Shown here in pieces: positions 35,805 to 44,488 of a DNA stretch of 64,000 nt; the stretch's first letter is position 1, and each line of letters opens with the position of its first letter. The translations under genes were made by a program, and so were the position numbers. The stretch is taken from contig CAVVPK010000034.1 in assembly GCA_963750065.1 (NCBI GenBank), positions 1-64,000 on the forward strand, written 5' to 3'. The notes under the pieces were generated by a model. It did no database searches. It worked only from the letters and a program-made list of their open reading frames with translations, and was not told where the DNA came from. This DNA comes from CAVSRC01 sp963750065 (GTDB lineage Bacteria > Pseudomonadota > Alphaproteobacteria > Rhizobiales > Kaistiaceae).

Positions 35805-35896
35805 TCGAGATGTGCGGAGGGCCGCGGGCCCGACGCGGATCGGCAACCGTTCGACCATCAGCCAATTGACAGCTTCGCCGTGCGACATGGCTGTCG

Positions 35897-36964
35897 ATGG
35901 AAACACATGCTTCGCGCTCTGCGCGCCTTCCGCTGGCGGCCGGCACCGCCCTTGTCCTGAGTCTCTGCTGGCTGGCGCCGGCGTTCGCCGCCACCGGCCC
36001 GGCAACGGGCCCCGCCACGGAGCCGGCTGATGCCGCCGCGCTCGGCGGCTACAACGTGCTCATCGCCGATCGCGGCAACAACCGCGTGCTGCTGGTCAGC
36101 CCGGACAAGAAGATCCTGTGGGAATACGACTTCAAGGGGTTGGCGCACTCGACCGGCGCCGACGATGCCTTCTTCGCCGACGGCGGCAAGAGCGTGATCG
36201 TCAGCCTCGAGCACCAGCAGGTGATCGAGATCATCGATATCGCCACCAAGCAGGTCACCTGGCAATACGGCGTGCTCGGCAAGCACGGCTGGAAGAACGG
36301 CTACCTCTACTTTCCCGACGACGCCTATCAACTGCCCAACGGCGATATCAGCGTTGCCGACATCCGCAACTGCCGCATCCTCGAGATTGCGCCCGACAAG
36401 ACGATCGTGCGCCAGGCCGGGCTGACCGATCGCTGCGGCAGCAAGGCGCCGCTCTTGGCCTCGCCCAACGGCGATACGCCGCTGCCCGATGGCCACGTGC
36501 TCATCAGCACGATCCGCGACCATTCGATGACCGAGCTCGATCAGTCGTGGAAGCCGGTCCTCAAGATCGACCTGCCGATCCGCTATCCTTCGGACCCGCA
36601 GCTCACCCAGGCCGGCAACTTCCTCATCGCCAGCTACACCCATCCCGGCAAGATCATCGAGATCAGCAGCACCGGCAGCGTGGTGTGGGATTACGCCGCC
36701 ACCGGTGCCGGCAACCTCAACCGCCCGTCGCTGGCCATCGAACTGCCCAACGGCAACATCATGGCCAATGACGACCTCAATCACCGCGTCATCGTCATCG
36801 ACAAGGCGACCAAGACGATCCTGTGGCAATACGGCGTCACCGGCCACCGCGGATCGGCGCCCGGGTATCTGGCGATCCCCGACGGCCTCGACATCATCAA
36901 GGCGGATACGACCAACGCCGCCGCGACGAAGCCGACTGTAACGCAGGCGGCCACCCATGGTTGA
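35897..36964 (+). CDS. Secreted beta-propeller protein
   Basis: Periplasmic or secreted repeat protein, 355 residues. A signal peptide (LPLAAGTALVLSLCWLAPAFA) is followed by about six repeats of the NHL/arylsulfotransferase-propeller kind: NVLIADRGNNRVLLVSPDKK, WEYDF, QLPNGDISVADIRNCRILEI, ELPNGNIMANDDLNHRVIVI, WQYGVTGHRGSAPG. These resemble PQQ-like repeats without the PQQ ligands. No catalytic residues can be named. Its end overlaps the next gene by 8 bases, which ties the two together. Confidence 0.75.
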   Translation: METHASRSARLPLAAGTALVLSLCWLAPAFAATGPATGPATEPADAAALGGYNVLIADRGNNRVLLVSPDKKILWEYDFKGLAHSTGADDAFFADGGKSVIVSLEHQQVIEIIDIATKQVTWQYGVLGKHGWKNGYLYFPDDAYQLPNGDISVADIRNCRILEIAPDKTIVRQAGLTDRCGSKAPLLASPNGDTPLPDGHVLISTIRDHSMTELDQSWKPVLKIDLPIRYPSDPQLTQAGNFLIASYTHPGKIIEISSTGSVVWDYAATGAGNLNRPSLAIELPNGNIMANDDLNHRVIVIDKATKTILWQYGVTGHRGSAPGYLAIPDGLDIIKADTTNAAATKPTVTQAATHG

Positions 36965-37334
36965 CCTTCGTCACCTGGGCGCTGCTCTGGCGGCGGCACT
37001 GGTGGTTGCCGCTGCCGCGCATCCCGCCGGCGCCGCTCCGGTCGTCCACAAGGTCGGCGCCGTCACCCGCCATGCGGCGAAGTTCATCGGTCAGGATGTG
37101 GCGATGCGCGGCTATCTGCTCGCCCGCAAGAACGGCTACATCCTGTTCTCCGACGAGCCGGGCGGGCGCATCGGGCGCTACGACCTGCCGGTGTCGGGCG
37201 CCGGCATCGACGCCATCGTGCCGGGCAAGCGCTTCGTCATCGAGGGCACCTTCCTCGACCACGGCCTCAAGGCGTCGAACGGCAATCCGGACCACCTGGA
37301 GCTGACCCAGCCGCCGCAGCTGGCCGGACACTAG
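36957..37334 (+). CDS. Small secreted protein coupled to the beta-propeller
   Basis: 125 residues with a signal peptide (LGAALAAALVVAAAAHPAGA). The mature 100 residues (AKFIGQDVAMRGYLLARKNG, YILFSDEPGGRIGRYDL, PGKRFVIEGTFLDHGL) look like a small OB-fold of the type that binds nucleic acid or oligosaccharide, but this is judged only from strand pattern. Unknown function. It overlaps the propeller gene by 8 bases, so the two proteins are probably made together and may interact. Confidence 0.65.
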   Translation: MVDLRHLGAALAAALVVAAAAHPAGAAPVVHKVGAVTRHAAKFIGQDVAMRGYLLARKNGYILFSDEPGGRIGRYDLPVSGAGIDAIVPGKRFVIEGTFLDHGLKASNGNPDHLELTQPPQLAGH

Positions 37335-37399
37335 GACGCCGGGCGGGACGGGTGTTCCCCTCTCCCGAGGGGAGAGGGCCGCGCACCTTGGAGCGCAAG

Positions 37400-38550
37400 C
37401 GACTTAGGTGCGTGGGGTGAGCGACTGTCTTGTTTGTCAAGCGGTTTGCCATGGTCGTCGATCTCTGAGGATGGCATTGAGGATGGTGAGGAGCTTTCTG
37501 GCGACGGCGATGATGGCGACGAGTTTGGGCTTTCCGGCGGCGACCAGGCGCTCATAGAAGGCTTGCAGGATCGGATTGCGGCGGGCGGCGACCATCGCGC
37601 CCATGAAGAAGGCGGAGCGGACGCTAGCGCGGCCGCCGCCGATGAAGCTGCGGCCGCGCCATTGGCCGGACTGGCGGGTGAAGGGGGCCAGGCCGACGAG
37701 GGCGGCGATCTGGCGGCGGTCGAGGGTGCCGAGCTCGGGCAGGTCGGCGAGAAGCGTCCTGGCGATGGTTGGTCCGATGCCGGGCACGGAGACGAGCAGA
37801 TCCTCCTTCTCGCGCCACACCGGCGAGCCGCGCACGCTATCGTCGATGTCCGCCTCGATCTCAGTCAGCTCCTTCTGCAAGGCCTTGAGCAGGCGGGCGA
37901 TGCTCTTCTTCGTCCGCGTCGCTGCCCGCTTCTCGCGCTGCCGCTCGGCGACGATCATGGCGATGATCTGGCGCCGGCGGGTGACCAGGTCGGCGAGGGC
38001 CTGGGTCTCGGCATCGGGCAGCGGACGGACCTCGGGCTTGGTCGCCGCCACGAAGCGGGCAATCACCGCGGCGTCGATCGGATCGGTCTTGGCGCGCTTG
38101 CCGACGGCCTGGGCAAAGGCCCTGACCTGGGCCGGATTGACCACAACCACCGGCAGGCCGGCAGCGCACAGGCTGGCCGCCACCACCGTCTCGAAGCCGC
38201 CGGTCGCCTCCACCGCCACCGTCATCACCGACAGCGGCTTCAGCCGCTCGACCAGCGCCTCCAGACCGGCCGCATCGCGCGCGACCGCAAAAGCTTCTCC
38301 ACTCGGCTCGACATGCACGTCCAGCCGGTCCTTCGACACATCGATACCGACAACGCTGGCGTCCATCTGCACCCATCCTTGCCTAATCGGGCTCCGCTTG
38401 CGGCCCAGGCGACTGTTCGGGTTCTTCGATGGAACGGCGGACGGAGACCCGCGCTCACCCACGGGCTCGATCTCCCTCGGGGTATTCGGTCTCCCGCCCG
38501 CCACCGCACCGGCAACCTTAGCCGATGACGGCACCAATGAGTTACAAGGG
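37400..38550 (-). mobile_element. IS110-family insertion sequence (approximate limits)
   Basis: Defined by its transposase gene. IS110 elements lack clear terminal inverted repeats, so ends are estimates. Both flanks carry pieces of palindromic repeat (an inverted CCCCTCTCCC/GGGGAGAGGG stem at about 37356-37378 and CCCCTCACCC at about 38577), suggesting insertion into an intergenic repeat. Confidence 0.5.
37437..38366 (-). CDS. IS110-family DEDD transposase
   Basis: Transposase of 309 residues. The N-terminal RuvC-like DEDD domain begins VVGIDVSKDRLDVHVEPSG (first Asp), with VAVEATGGFETVV (Glu) and KTDPIDAAVIARF (Asp pair). The C-terminal Transposase_20 domain is SVPGIGPTIARTLLADLPEL followed by the catalytic Ser region GGGRASVRSAFFMGAM. 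ATG 38366 follows AAGGATGGG; the longer open frame has no family similarity. It appears intact and possibly active. Confidence 0.93.
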   Translation of the reverse strand: MDASVVGIDVSKDRLDVHVEPSGEAFAVARDAAGLEALVERLKPLSVMTVAVEATGGFETVVAASLCAAGLPVVVVNPAQVRAFAQAVGKRAKTDPIDAAVIARFVAATKPEVRPLPDAETQALADLVTRRRQIIAMIVAERQREKRAATRTKKSIARLLKALQKELTEIEADIDDSVRGSPVWREKEDLLVSVPGIGPTIARTLLADLPELGTLDRRQIAALVGLAPFTRQSGQWRGRSFIGGGRASVRSAFFMGAMVAARRNPILQAFYERLVAAGKPKLVAIIAVARKLLTILNAILRDRRPWQTA

Positions 38551-38559
38551 CGTACGGGC

Positions 38560-38726
38560 CCTCGTGAGGCAAAATCCCCTCACCCGACGTGGAGCCTGTC
38601 CTCGGGCCGGCCTTCGGCCGGACCCGGGGGCGCCGACCTCTCCCACCAAAGTCGGATGTTTCCGACTTTGGCACCGTTGAATCCGAACGCGGGCAAGCCC
38701 GTGTTCGGTGGAGAGGTGAGTCCCGT
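38560..38726. repeat. Palindromic intergenic repeats next to IS110
   Basis: A cluster of hairpins including CCGGCC/GGCCGG near 38610 and a perfect AAAGTCGGA/TCCGACTTT stem at 38648-38656 with 38661-38669. No U-run follows, so it is not a terminator. No gene seen. Confidence 0.6.
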
Positions 38727-39026
38727 CTAGGCGGCTTCTAGCCGCTTCATCTCGGTGTCGAATTCGAAGCACAGTTGCGCCGCCTCGTCATCGGGCAGCC
38801 ATTTTGCCATGTTCGGAAACACGGTCTGCCACATTCGGACTTCCCGCTCCGACCAAGGCATCTTCTCAGCCGATCGCGCCTTGTCGATCACCGCCTGTAG
38901 TCGGCGGCGCACCAATTCGGGGTCGGGCGTGGTGTGCTGCTGTGGTGCCTTGAGGCGATCCTCTCCGGGGCCGAATAGGCTTCCTTGGGCCGGGGCCCGT
39001 CCGAAAAGGTCAGGTTCGTCAGTCAT
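38727..39026 (-). CDS. Small protein associated with the restriction-modification gene
   Basis: 99 residues, cytosolic, not recognised. It begins MTDEPDLFGRAP, is Pro/Gln-rich to residue 35, then has a helical region (ELVRRRLQAVIDKARSAEKM, WSEREVRMWQTVFPNMAKW) ending acidic. ATG 39026 overlaps the end of the methylase reading frame by 8 bases, so it was co-translated with the restriction-modification protein. Similar short genes, as far as I recall, occur after such enzymes in alphaproteobacteria; an accessory or regulatory subunit is plausible. Confidence 0.6.
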   Translation of the reverse strand: MTDEPDLFGRAPAQGSLFGPGEDRLKAPQQHTTPDPELVRRRLQAVIDKARSAEKMPWSEREVRMWQTVFPNMAKWLPDDEAAQLCFEFDTEMKRLEAA

Positions 39027-40914
39027 TGTGCTCCTGCCCTGTCGGCTCAAGTCCCAGCGCCTCACGGTTCAGCGTATCGTCCAGCGTCGATTCGAGAACG
39101 ATATCGGCTGTGGCGAACAGATCAATCAATTCGGCAATCCGCCCACAGATATCCCGCAATTCACGCACCAAATTGAGGTCTGCGGGCAGGCCGATCCGGC
39201 CTTCGAGCCATCTCGGCAAGAGACGATAGCCGCTGACGGAGAAATTCCAGACTCGCTCCGGCAGTCCGGTGATGCGGCCTGTACCGTCGTCGCACAGCGT
39301 GATCGCGCCATCCGCATAATCAACAGCGGCCACGGTACTCCGTGGCTCAGTGACAACGCGCGCCAGGTCGGGCTGACGGTAGGGTTCGCTCGGCTCGCGC
39401 GCGAATGTTTCAACCGCCCTGATCTCGCTCCCTATCGCAACGGCTTGGCGGAAGACCTCGGGCCGATGTGGAAAGGGAACGTGTGGGAAAACGTCCTCAA
39501 GGTCTTCGGCGAAGCGAAGCGTGTAGGACCTTGCTGAAAGAAGGCAGAGGATTGCATCGAAGATGTCTGGCGCTGCGACCGGTTCACCGTAAGCCGCGCT
39601 CAAGCTCTCGAGAATGGATGATGAAACATTCGGCGCATCGACGTTCGGCCGGCGATCAAAGAGCGGAAAGGCGTAGCCGCCATAGCTTCCGCGGAAGGAG
39701 TGGTAGTCGGGTAGCAGCCCATGGCACCAGACTGCTGGTCCGGCCCCCGTTCCTGATGGCATTGCATAAATGCAAACATCTTGATTTCCCCAGACCTCTT
39801 GGAGTTCAGGGCGCAAGAAGTCTCCGTATGCACGCTGATTGTATAGGTACCGTCTATCGAGCGGTCTGTAAGCGATATAAGCGATATGCCTAACATCAAA
39901 TGGAATGGCCCTCGCACCGGTCCACTTTCGATCGCGCGTGTCGTGAAAAGCTTCACGCGCATCATCATCATCGCGAGCTGATAGGAACGCCCCGATCCGA
40001 TTGCTCAACCGATCAATTGACGCATCATAGACGAACTCGTCACGCTTAGTCTGGAGACCGCTTCGGCAATAGGCGAAGCATTCGCGAAGGTTTATCAGTT
40101 CTCCGTTGAGGAATGGCGTTGGCCGCATATCCTCCAAAACGGATCGAGCGACGATAACCGCGTTGGATTGGGTACCAACGTCAGCTCGGCTCGCCAGCCA
40201 GTCGAGCTTTGCTCGGCGCGAAAATAGCCCCTCTGTCCAAGTGTCTTGGTAGTACACGTCAGCCGCCTCACCATTCGGCTTGCTCCCGTCTGCAATGGCC
40301 AAGGTGATCGCCGTGCCGACCATGATGTTGAAGACGCCTTGATCAGCATCTACGCCGGCTCGCTCGCCGCGCCGAACGTCGCCACGAAGGTCGATGATCT
40401 CGATGCGATCGAACCGCCGACGCAGCATCTGGCGCAAGCCGGCATAGGGCCAGCCGGTCAGGAATTTGCGGTTGGTGATGAACGCAACAACGCCCCGTCT
40501 CGGTGCATTCTCGGCCTCGAAAAGCTTCCAGATTGCCCAGCGCCAGAATGCGACCGAGAGTTCGGGAAACGTGTTGAGTTGACCACCTTCACCAGCGTTG
40601 CGTACCGGCTCTTTGAGGTCGTCCCAAATGTGATCCATCCAGTCGCCGACAAGCGTGTGGTTCTCGCCCTCGTCAAGACGCCGGTAAGGAGGATTGGCGA
40701 TAATCGCGAGGATGGGTTGCTCGGTCTTGATCCGATTAGCTTCTCTGCGCTCATCGGCGATACCTTCCGAGACGAAGCCCAGCGGGCCGGCAGGTGCAGC
40801 GGCCCCGGGCTCTGCCAGGGTGTCGGCAAGGTAGATGCCTAGCCGCGGCAGCTCCAGCGGTTCTGCTCTTTCGCCATCGTCGCCTCGAGGATGCCGCAGC
40901 GCATGATGCAGACG
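39019..40914 (-). pseudogene. C-terminal fragment of a type IIG/ISP-like restriction-modification enzyme
   Basis: About 632 codons open in frame with no start, beginning directly at the IS3 end. ILAIIANPPYRRLDEG is the catalytic NPPY motif IV of N6-adenine methyltransferases, preceded by GIYLADTLAEPG. GVVAFITNRKFLTGWPYAGLR follows motif IV as in Eco57I-like methylases. The C-terminal half (PLDRRYLYNQRAYGDFL, YGGYAFPLFD, PERVWNFSVSGYRLLPRWL) is the target-recognition region of this class. The N-terminal nuclease piece is at 42428-42682 beyond the IS. The helicase or linker and methylase motif I are missing altogether, so the system is dead. Confidence 0.85.
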
Positions 40915-40988
40915 TGTCCGTCGTCAGAGTTTTTGGGGCAGCGAGCGGCTTCAATTAAGGGAGGCTCTGGCTCGTCTGGTTGATGATG

Positions 40989-41969
40989 CTATGCGGCTTG
41001 CTGACGATGCTGCAAGCGTCGGTTTGCGATGGTCTGTCGTTTGATCCTTTCCCGTTCGATGAGGATGGTCTGGCCGCGCCCGAAGTAGACGTCGGCCGGC
41101 GTCAGGTTGCCCAGGCTCTCGTGGTAGCGCCGGTGATTGTAATCGGCGACGAAGGCGCCGATCTCAGCCTCGAGGTCGCCGGGCAGGTAGTAGTTCTCGA
41201 GCAAGATGCGGTTCTTCAACGTCTGGTGCCAGCGCTCGATCTTGCCCTGGGTCATCGGGTGGTAGGGTGCGCCACGAACGTGATCCATGTCCTCGCGGTC
41301 GAGCCATTTGGCGAGGTCAGCCGAGACGTAGCTCGAACCGTTGTCCGACAGGAGCCGCGGTCGATGCACGACCGTGACCCGGTCCAGTCCCGACGCTTTC
41401 AGCGCCAGGTCGAGTGTGGCGGTGACGTCCTCCGCCGTCATGCCGGTGCACAGCTTCCAGGCGATGATGAAGCGCGAGAAGTCGTCGAGGATGGTCGACA
41501 GATAGTACCAGCCCCAGCCGATGACCTTGAGATAGGTGAAGTCGGTCTGCCACATCTGGTTGGGCTTGGTGGTCTTGTCCTTGAACTCGTTCGCCGCCTT
41601 CACGACGATGAAGGCCGGGCTGGCGATCAAGTCGAGCGCCTTCAGAAGCCGGTAGACCGAAGCCTCTGAGACAAAGTAGCTTTCGGCATCGGTGAAGCGC
41701 ACGGCCAGCTCCCTGGGCGATAGTGCCGGCTCCTCCAGCGCCAGATTCTTGATCTTCTCGCGGACAGTGTCCGGGATACGGTTCCACACCCGATCCGGCG
41801 GGGGCGAACGATCGTCGAGGGCTTCCGGGCCGCCGGTCTGATAGCGATCGTACCAACGATAGAAGGTCGCCCGTGGGATGCCGAGCTTGGCCAGCGTGCG
41901 CTTGACCGGCAGGTGTGATTGCTCGACCAGGCGGATGATCTCCAGCTTCTCCGGTGCCGGGTACCTCAT
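40989..41969 (-). CDS. IS3-family transposase OrfB (DDE catalytic subunit)
   Basis: 326 residues. Helix-turn-helix at the N-terminus (VKRTLAKLGIPRATFYRWYD), then the rve integrase core with QTDFTYLKVIGWGWYYLS (first Asp), PRLLSDNGSSYVS (second Asp) and GKIERWHQTLKNRIL (Glu, followed by a conserved Arg/Lys). Its ATG overlaps the orfA stop as ATGA. It may also be made as an OrfAB fusion by a -1 shift at the A7 run. Confidence 0.94.
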   Translation of the reverse strand: MRYPAPEKLEIIRLVEQSHLPVKRTLAKLGIPRATFYRWYDRYQTGGPEALDDRSPPPDRVWNRIPDTVREKIKNLALEEPALSPRELAVRFTDAESYFVSEASVYRLLKALDLIASPAFIVVKAANEFKDKTTKPNQMWQTDFTYLKVIGWGWYYLSTILDDFSRFIIAWKLCTGMTAEDVTATLDLALKASGLDRVTVVHRPRLLSDNGSSYVSADLAKWLDREDMDHVRGAPYHPMTQGKIERWHQTLKNRILLENYYLPGDLEAEIGAFVADYNHRRYHESLGNLTPADVYFGRGQTILIERERIKRQTIANRRLQHRQQAA

Positions 41970-42340
41970 GCGCCGTCCTCCCCATCCCCCGTCACGCTTT
42001 TTTTAAGCAGACGGTTCTCGAGGGTGAGTTCGGCCACGACCTCCTTCAGCGCGGATGCCTCCCGGCGCAGGTCCCTGACCTCGTCCGAGGTTGCCGCCCG
42101 CGCCGTGTCACCGGCCAGCCGCTTCTTGCCGGCCTCGAGGAACTCCTTCGACCAGCGGTAATAGAGGTTCTGGACGATCCCTTCACGCCGGCAGAGCTCG
42201 GCGATACTGTCCTCGCCGCGCAAGCCGTCCAGCACGATGCGGATCTTGTCTTCGGCCGAAAAATGCCGCCGGGTCGTACGGCGGATATCCTTCATGACCT
42301 GTTCCGCCGGCATTCTTACCGGCCCCGACTTCTGTCTCAT
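41966..42340 (-). CDS. IS3-family OrfA (DNA-binding subunit)
   Basis: 124 residues with a helix-turn-helix (RRHFSAEDKIRIVLDGLRGE, SIAELCRREGIVQNLYYRW) and a C-terminal leucine-zipper-like helix (REASALKEVVAELTLENRLL). Near the end, codons CTT AAA AAA AGC contain a run of seven A (42004-41998). Slipping back one base continues into the orfB frame, reading on through GRRMRYPAPEK. Confidence 0.92.
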   Translation of the reverse strand: MRQKSGPVRMPAEQVMKDIRRTTRRHFSAEDKIRIVLDGLRGEDSIAELCRREGIVQNLYYRWSKEFLEAGKKRLAGDTARAATSDEVRDLRREASALKEVVAELTLENRLLKKSVTGDGEDGA

Positions 42341-42427
42341 CTTCGCTCCCTCCGGGGGCTACGATGAGCCGGAAATCCTCCCTTCCTCAACCCGCTAAAT
42401 CTGTCTCATAGGCGCTGATGCCGGACA

Positions 42428-42682
42428 GTTCGGTGCCTTAAGTTCGACAAACGCTCTTGCCGGTGCGCCGCGTCTTACAAGCGCGATATCCGGTCTGCCA
42501 ACGCCTGCATTTAGGTACTCAGGGACCACGATCAGGCGCGGAGCGGCTGGAAGAAGCGGAAGCAAGGCTTCAAGCAGCTGCTGAAATGCCGGCGCAAGCG
42601 CTGTCTCGGGAACATCGGGATTCGCTCGCCGAAGTTCCCGGATGCGATATGCGTAGACCCGCAAGAGCTCGGTAGTGGTCAT
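42428..42682 (-). pseudogene. N-terminal nuclease fragment of the IS3-split restriction-modification enzyme
   Basis: 85 codons from ATG 42682 to the IS3 end. Helical start (LLRVYAYRIRELRRANPD, FQQLLEALLPLLP) then a PD-(D/E)xK nuclease signature: PD in GVGRPDIALV and ExK in AFVELKAP. This is the usual N-terminus of single-chain Eco57I/ISP-type enzymes. After KAPN the frame enters IS3 and stops within 10 codons. The rest of the gene resumes only at the methylase domain on the other side. Confidence 0.75.
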
Positions 42683-43202
42683 GTCGACTTGCTACCCTGC
42701 ATAACGTTCCGTGTCACCAAGTTCGGATAGCCGGCCGACCTGACCGTGCACATCCCCCCACCTTATCCCCCCATCCCAAACCGCCCCCATATTGGCCTCA
42801 TCCCCGCCTGCGAAGGGGCGCGCTCATGAGGCGTTCTGTGCGTGGGGCGGGGAGCGGCGCCCGCGCGTCGAGACCGCATCTCGGCGCCCGGGACGCCCCG
42901 GCCAGGACCGTCGGCACTACGACCGGCCGTCCCGCCATGCCTCAGGCTTCGCGCCGGAGCGTGTGGCGTAAGTGACCTCAAGGCGGGCCGCCTCGGCGGT
43001 ACGCCCGAATAAACCGGGTCGGGCGTGTTTCAGGACGCCGCGGCGGGCGCTCGGCTGAGCGCCCCTACAGACTACTGGCATGGCACTCATCGAGCGCCCG
43101 CCACCCCTTCATGTCTTCGGGCACGAAGGTCGTTCCTTGAAATCTTCATACCCCGGCCGCGGACGCGGCGCGGGAACGGGCAACCATGCGCGGAGCAGGC
43201 CC
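42683..43202. other. Intergenic region, 520 bp
   Basis: No gene supported. Contains several GC-rich palindromes, for example GGGCGCTC/GAGCGCCC at 43045-43052 with 43057-43064 (no U-run), and pyrimidine-rich tracts near 42750-42780. No tRNA cloverleaf or attachment site was found. An in-frame extension of the next ORF to 43080 is possible but has no ribosome site. Confidence 0.5.
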
Positions 43203-43517
43203 ATGAGCCACAAGCGGAAATCGCCCCATCTCCGGCGCGCGCTGGCGCGGATGACGCCGGCCGCGGTGGACGAGCGCAACGACCGGCGCGTCGTCGTCAC
43301 CCTCTTTGCCACCTGGCACCCGACCCGCTGCGGGCGCGTTGCCTGTCACCGCGCGCTCGCCTGCGTCGATCCGGACGTCGCCTGCTTCGATGAAAACCGC
43401 GGCCACCTTCGCGATGCGCTGCACGATCTCGCCGACAGCAAGCTTCTGGCCGATCCCGACGACTTCGACGACGCGGAGGATGCCGACATCGACCCGGCAT
43501 GGCTCGCCCAAAGCTAA
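43203..43517 (+). CDS. Hypothetical protein, basic N-terminus and acidic C-terminus
   Basis: 104 residues, not recognised. Strongly basic start (MSHKRKSPHLRRALARM), then VTLFATWHPTRCGRVACHRA with two Cys and two His that could bind a metal, then a very acidic tail (ADPDDFDDAEDADIDPAW). ATG 43203 follows GGAGCAGG; an upstream ATG at 43080 would add 41 residues lacking any conserved look. It precedes the extensin-like gene by 37 bp. Confidence 0.5.
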   Translation: MSHKRKSPHLRRALARMTPAAVDERNDRRVVVTLFATWHPTRCGRVACHRALACVDPDVACFDENRGHLRDALHDLADSKLLADPDDFDDAEDADIDPAWLAQS

Positions 43518-43554
43518 ACCCTTCCTTAAAGGAATCGGTCGCATTTGAGCGATC

Positions 43555-44406
43555 ATGGTCCGTCGTGTTGCGTATCAGGCGGCTGCGGTGGTCGGGCTGG
43601 CCATAACCTTGGCCGGCTGCGGTTTCGGCTTCTTCGGCTACGAACAGCGTGCCGCCTGGCGCGACCGGGAGGAGCGCGCCTGCATGGCCAGCCGGCCGCC
43701 GGTGGTGTTCTCGGCCTGGGTCCAGCCCGAGCGCTCGATCAACGGGCGTGGCGCCTGCGGCATCCTCTATCCCTTGAAGGTCTCGGCGCTGGAGGATGGC
43801 TCGGTTCGTGTCGGCCCCTCGGCCACGCTCGGCTGCCCGATGACCACCATGCTGGAAGACTGGTTCCGCAACGCCGTTCAGCCGGCGGCGATGGCCTGGT
43901 TCGGTGCCCCGGTCACCGAGATCAAGCAGCTGTCCAACTATGCCTGCCGAACCATCGACAGCATTCCCGGCAAGCAGCTTTCCGAGCACGCCTTCGGCAA
44001 CGCCATCGACATCGCCGCCTTCACCTTCGCCAACGGGCGCACGGTGACGGTCAAGAGCGGCTGGCGCGGCGCGCCGGAAGAGCAGGGCTTCCTGCGCGAG
44101 GTGGAGGCGACCGCCTGCGAAACCTTCAAGACGACGCTCGGACCGGGCGAGCCCTATCACGGCGACCATTTCCATCTCGATCTCGCCCATCACGGCCGGG
44201 ACGGCACGCGGCGCTACTGCAATCCCAAGCCGCAATTCCAGCCGCCCCACCGTCCGCCCTATGGCGGCGGCCTGTTCGCCCGCTCCAACATCGACTGGAT
44301 GCGCACCGGCTCGATTACGCCCGATGGCAATGCCGATGTGCCTGGCACTCCCGGTGCGTCCGGGCTCGATCCCGCCGTGACGGCGCCGGCCTTCACCGGC
44401 AACTGA
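43555..44406 (+). CDS. Extensin-like C-terminal domain lipoprotein
   Basis: Periplasmic protein of 283 residues. Lipoprotein signal ends ITLAGCGFG, with the lipidated Cys at residue 22. The rest is the extensin-like C domain of bacteria: TLGCPMTTMLEDWFRNAVQP, QLSNYACRTI, LSEHAFGNAIDIAAFTFANG and GEPYHGDHFHLDLAHHG. Its His/Asp pattern (SEHAFGNAID, DHFHLD) is that of peptidoglycan D,D- or L,D-metallopeptidases (LAS fold). Likely acts on the cell wall. Confidence 0.88.
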   Translation: MVRRVAYQAAAVVGLAITLAGCGFGFFGYEQRAAWRDREERACMASRPPVVFSAWVQPERSINGRGACGILYPLKVSALEDGSVRVGPSATLGCPMTTMLEDWFRNAVQPAAMAWFGAPVTEIKQLSNYACRTIDSIPGKQLSEHAFGNAIDIAAFTFANGRTVTVKSGWRGAPEEQGFLREVEATACETFKTTLGPGEPYHGDHFHLDLAHHGRDGTRRYCNPKPQFQPPHRPPYGGGLFARSNIDWMRTGSITPDGNADVPGTPGASGLDPAVTAPAFTGN

Positions 44407-44488
44407 TCCGCCGCGCTAAAATGGGTATGCCGCCAACGCGGATGTCGCCCTATATGGTCTCCGCCACCCTTTGCCGGAGACTTGATTC

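Larger units (their letters stand above)
40915..42427 (-). mobile_element. IS3-family insertion sequence, 1513 bp
   Basis: Both ends begin TGTCCG reading inward (40915 on the plus strand, 42427 on the minus strand). The outer 27 bases match at 19 positions, and a further AAGGGAGG is shared deeper in both ends. It contains overlapping orfA and orfB with an A7 slippery run. Flanking bases (ACG before 40915, GTT after 42427) are not a target duplication, suggesting deletion next to the element after insertion. Confidence 0.85.

Noticed and set aside
43045..43064. 8-bp GC hairpin as a terminator
   Set aside because: No U-run after either arm.
42683..43202. tRNA gene or integration site in the 520-bp gap next to the accessory patch
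   Set aside because: No cloverleaf, CCA end or direct repeat found by eye.
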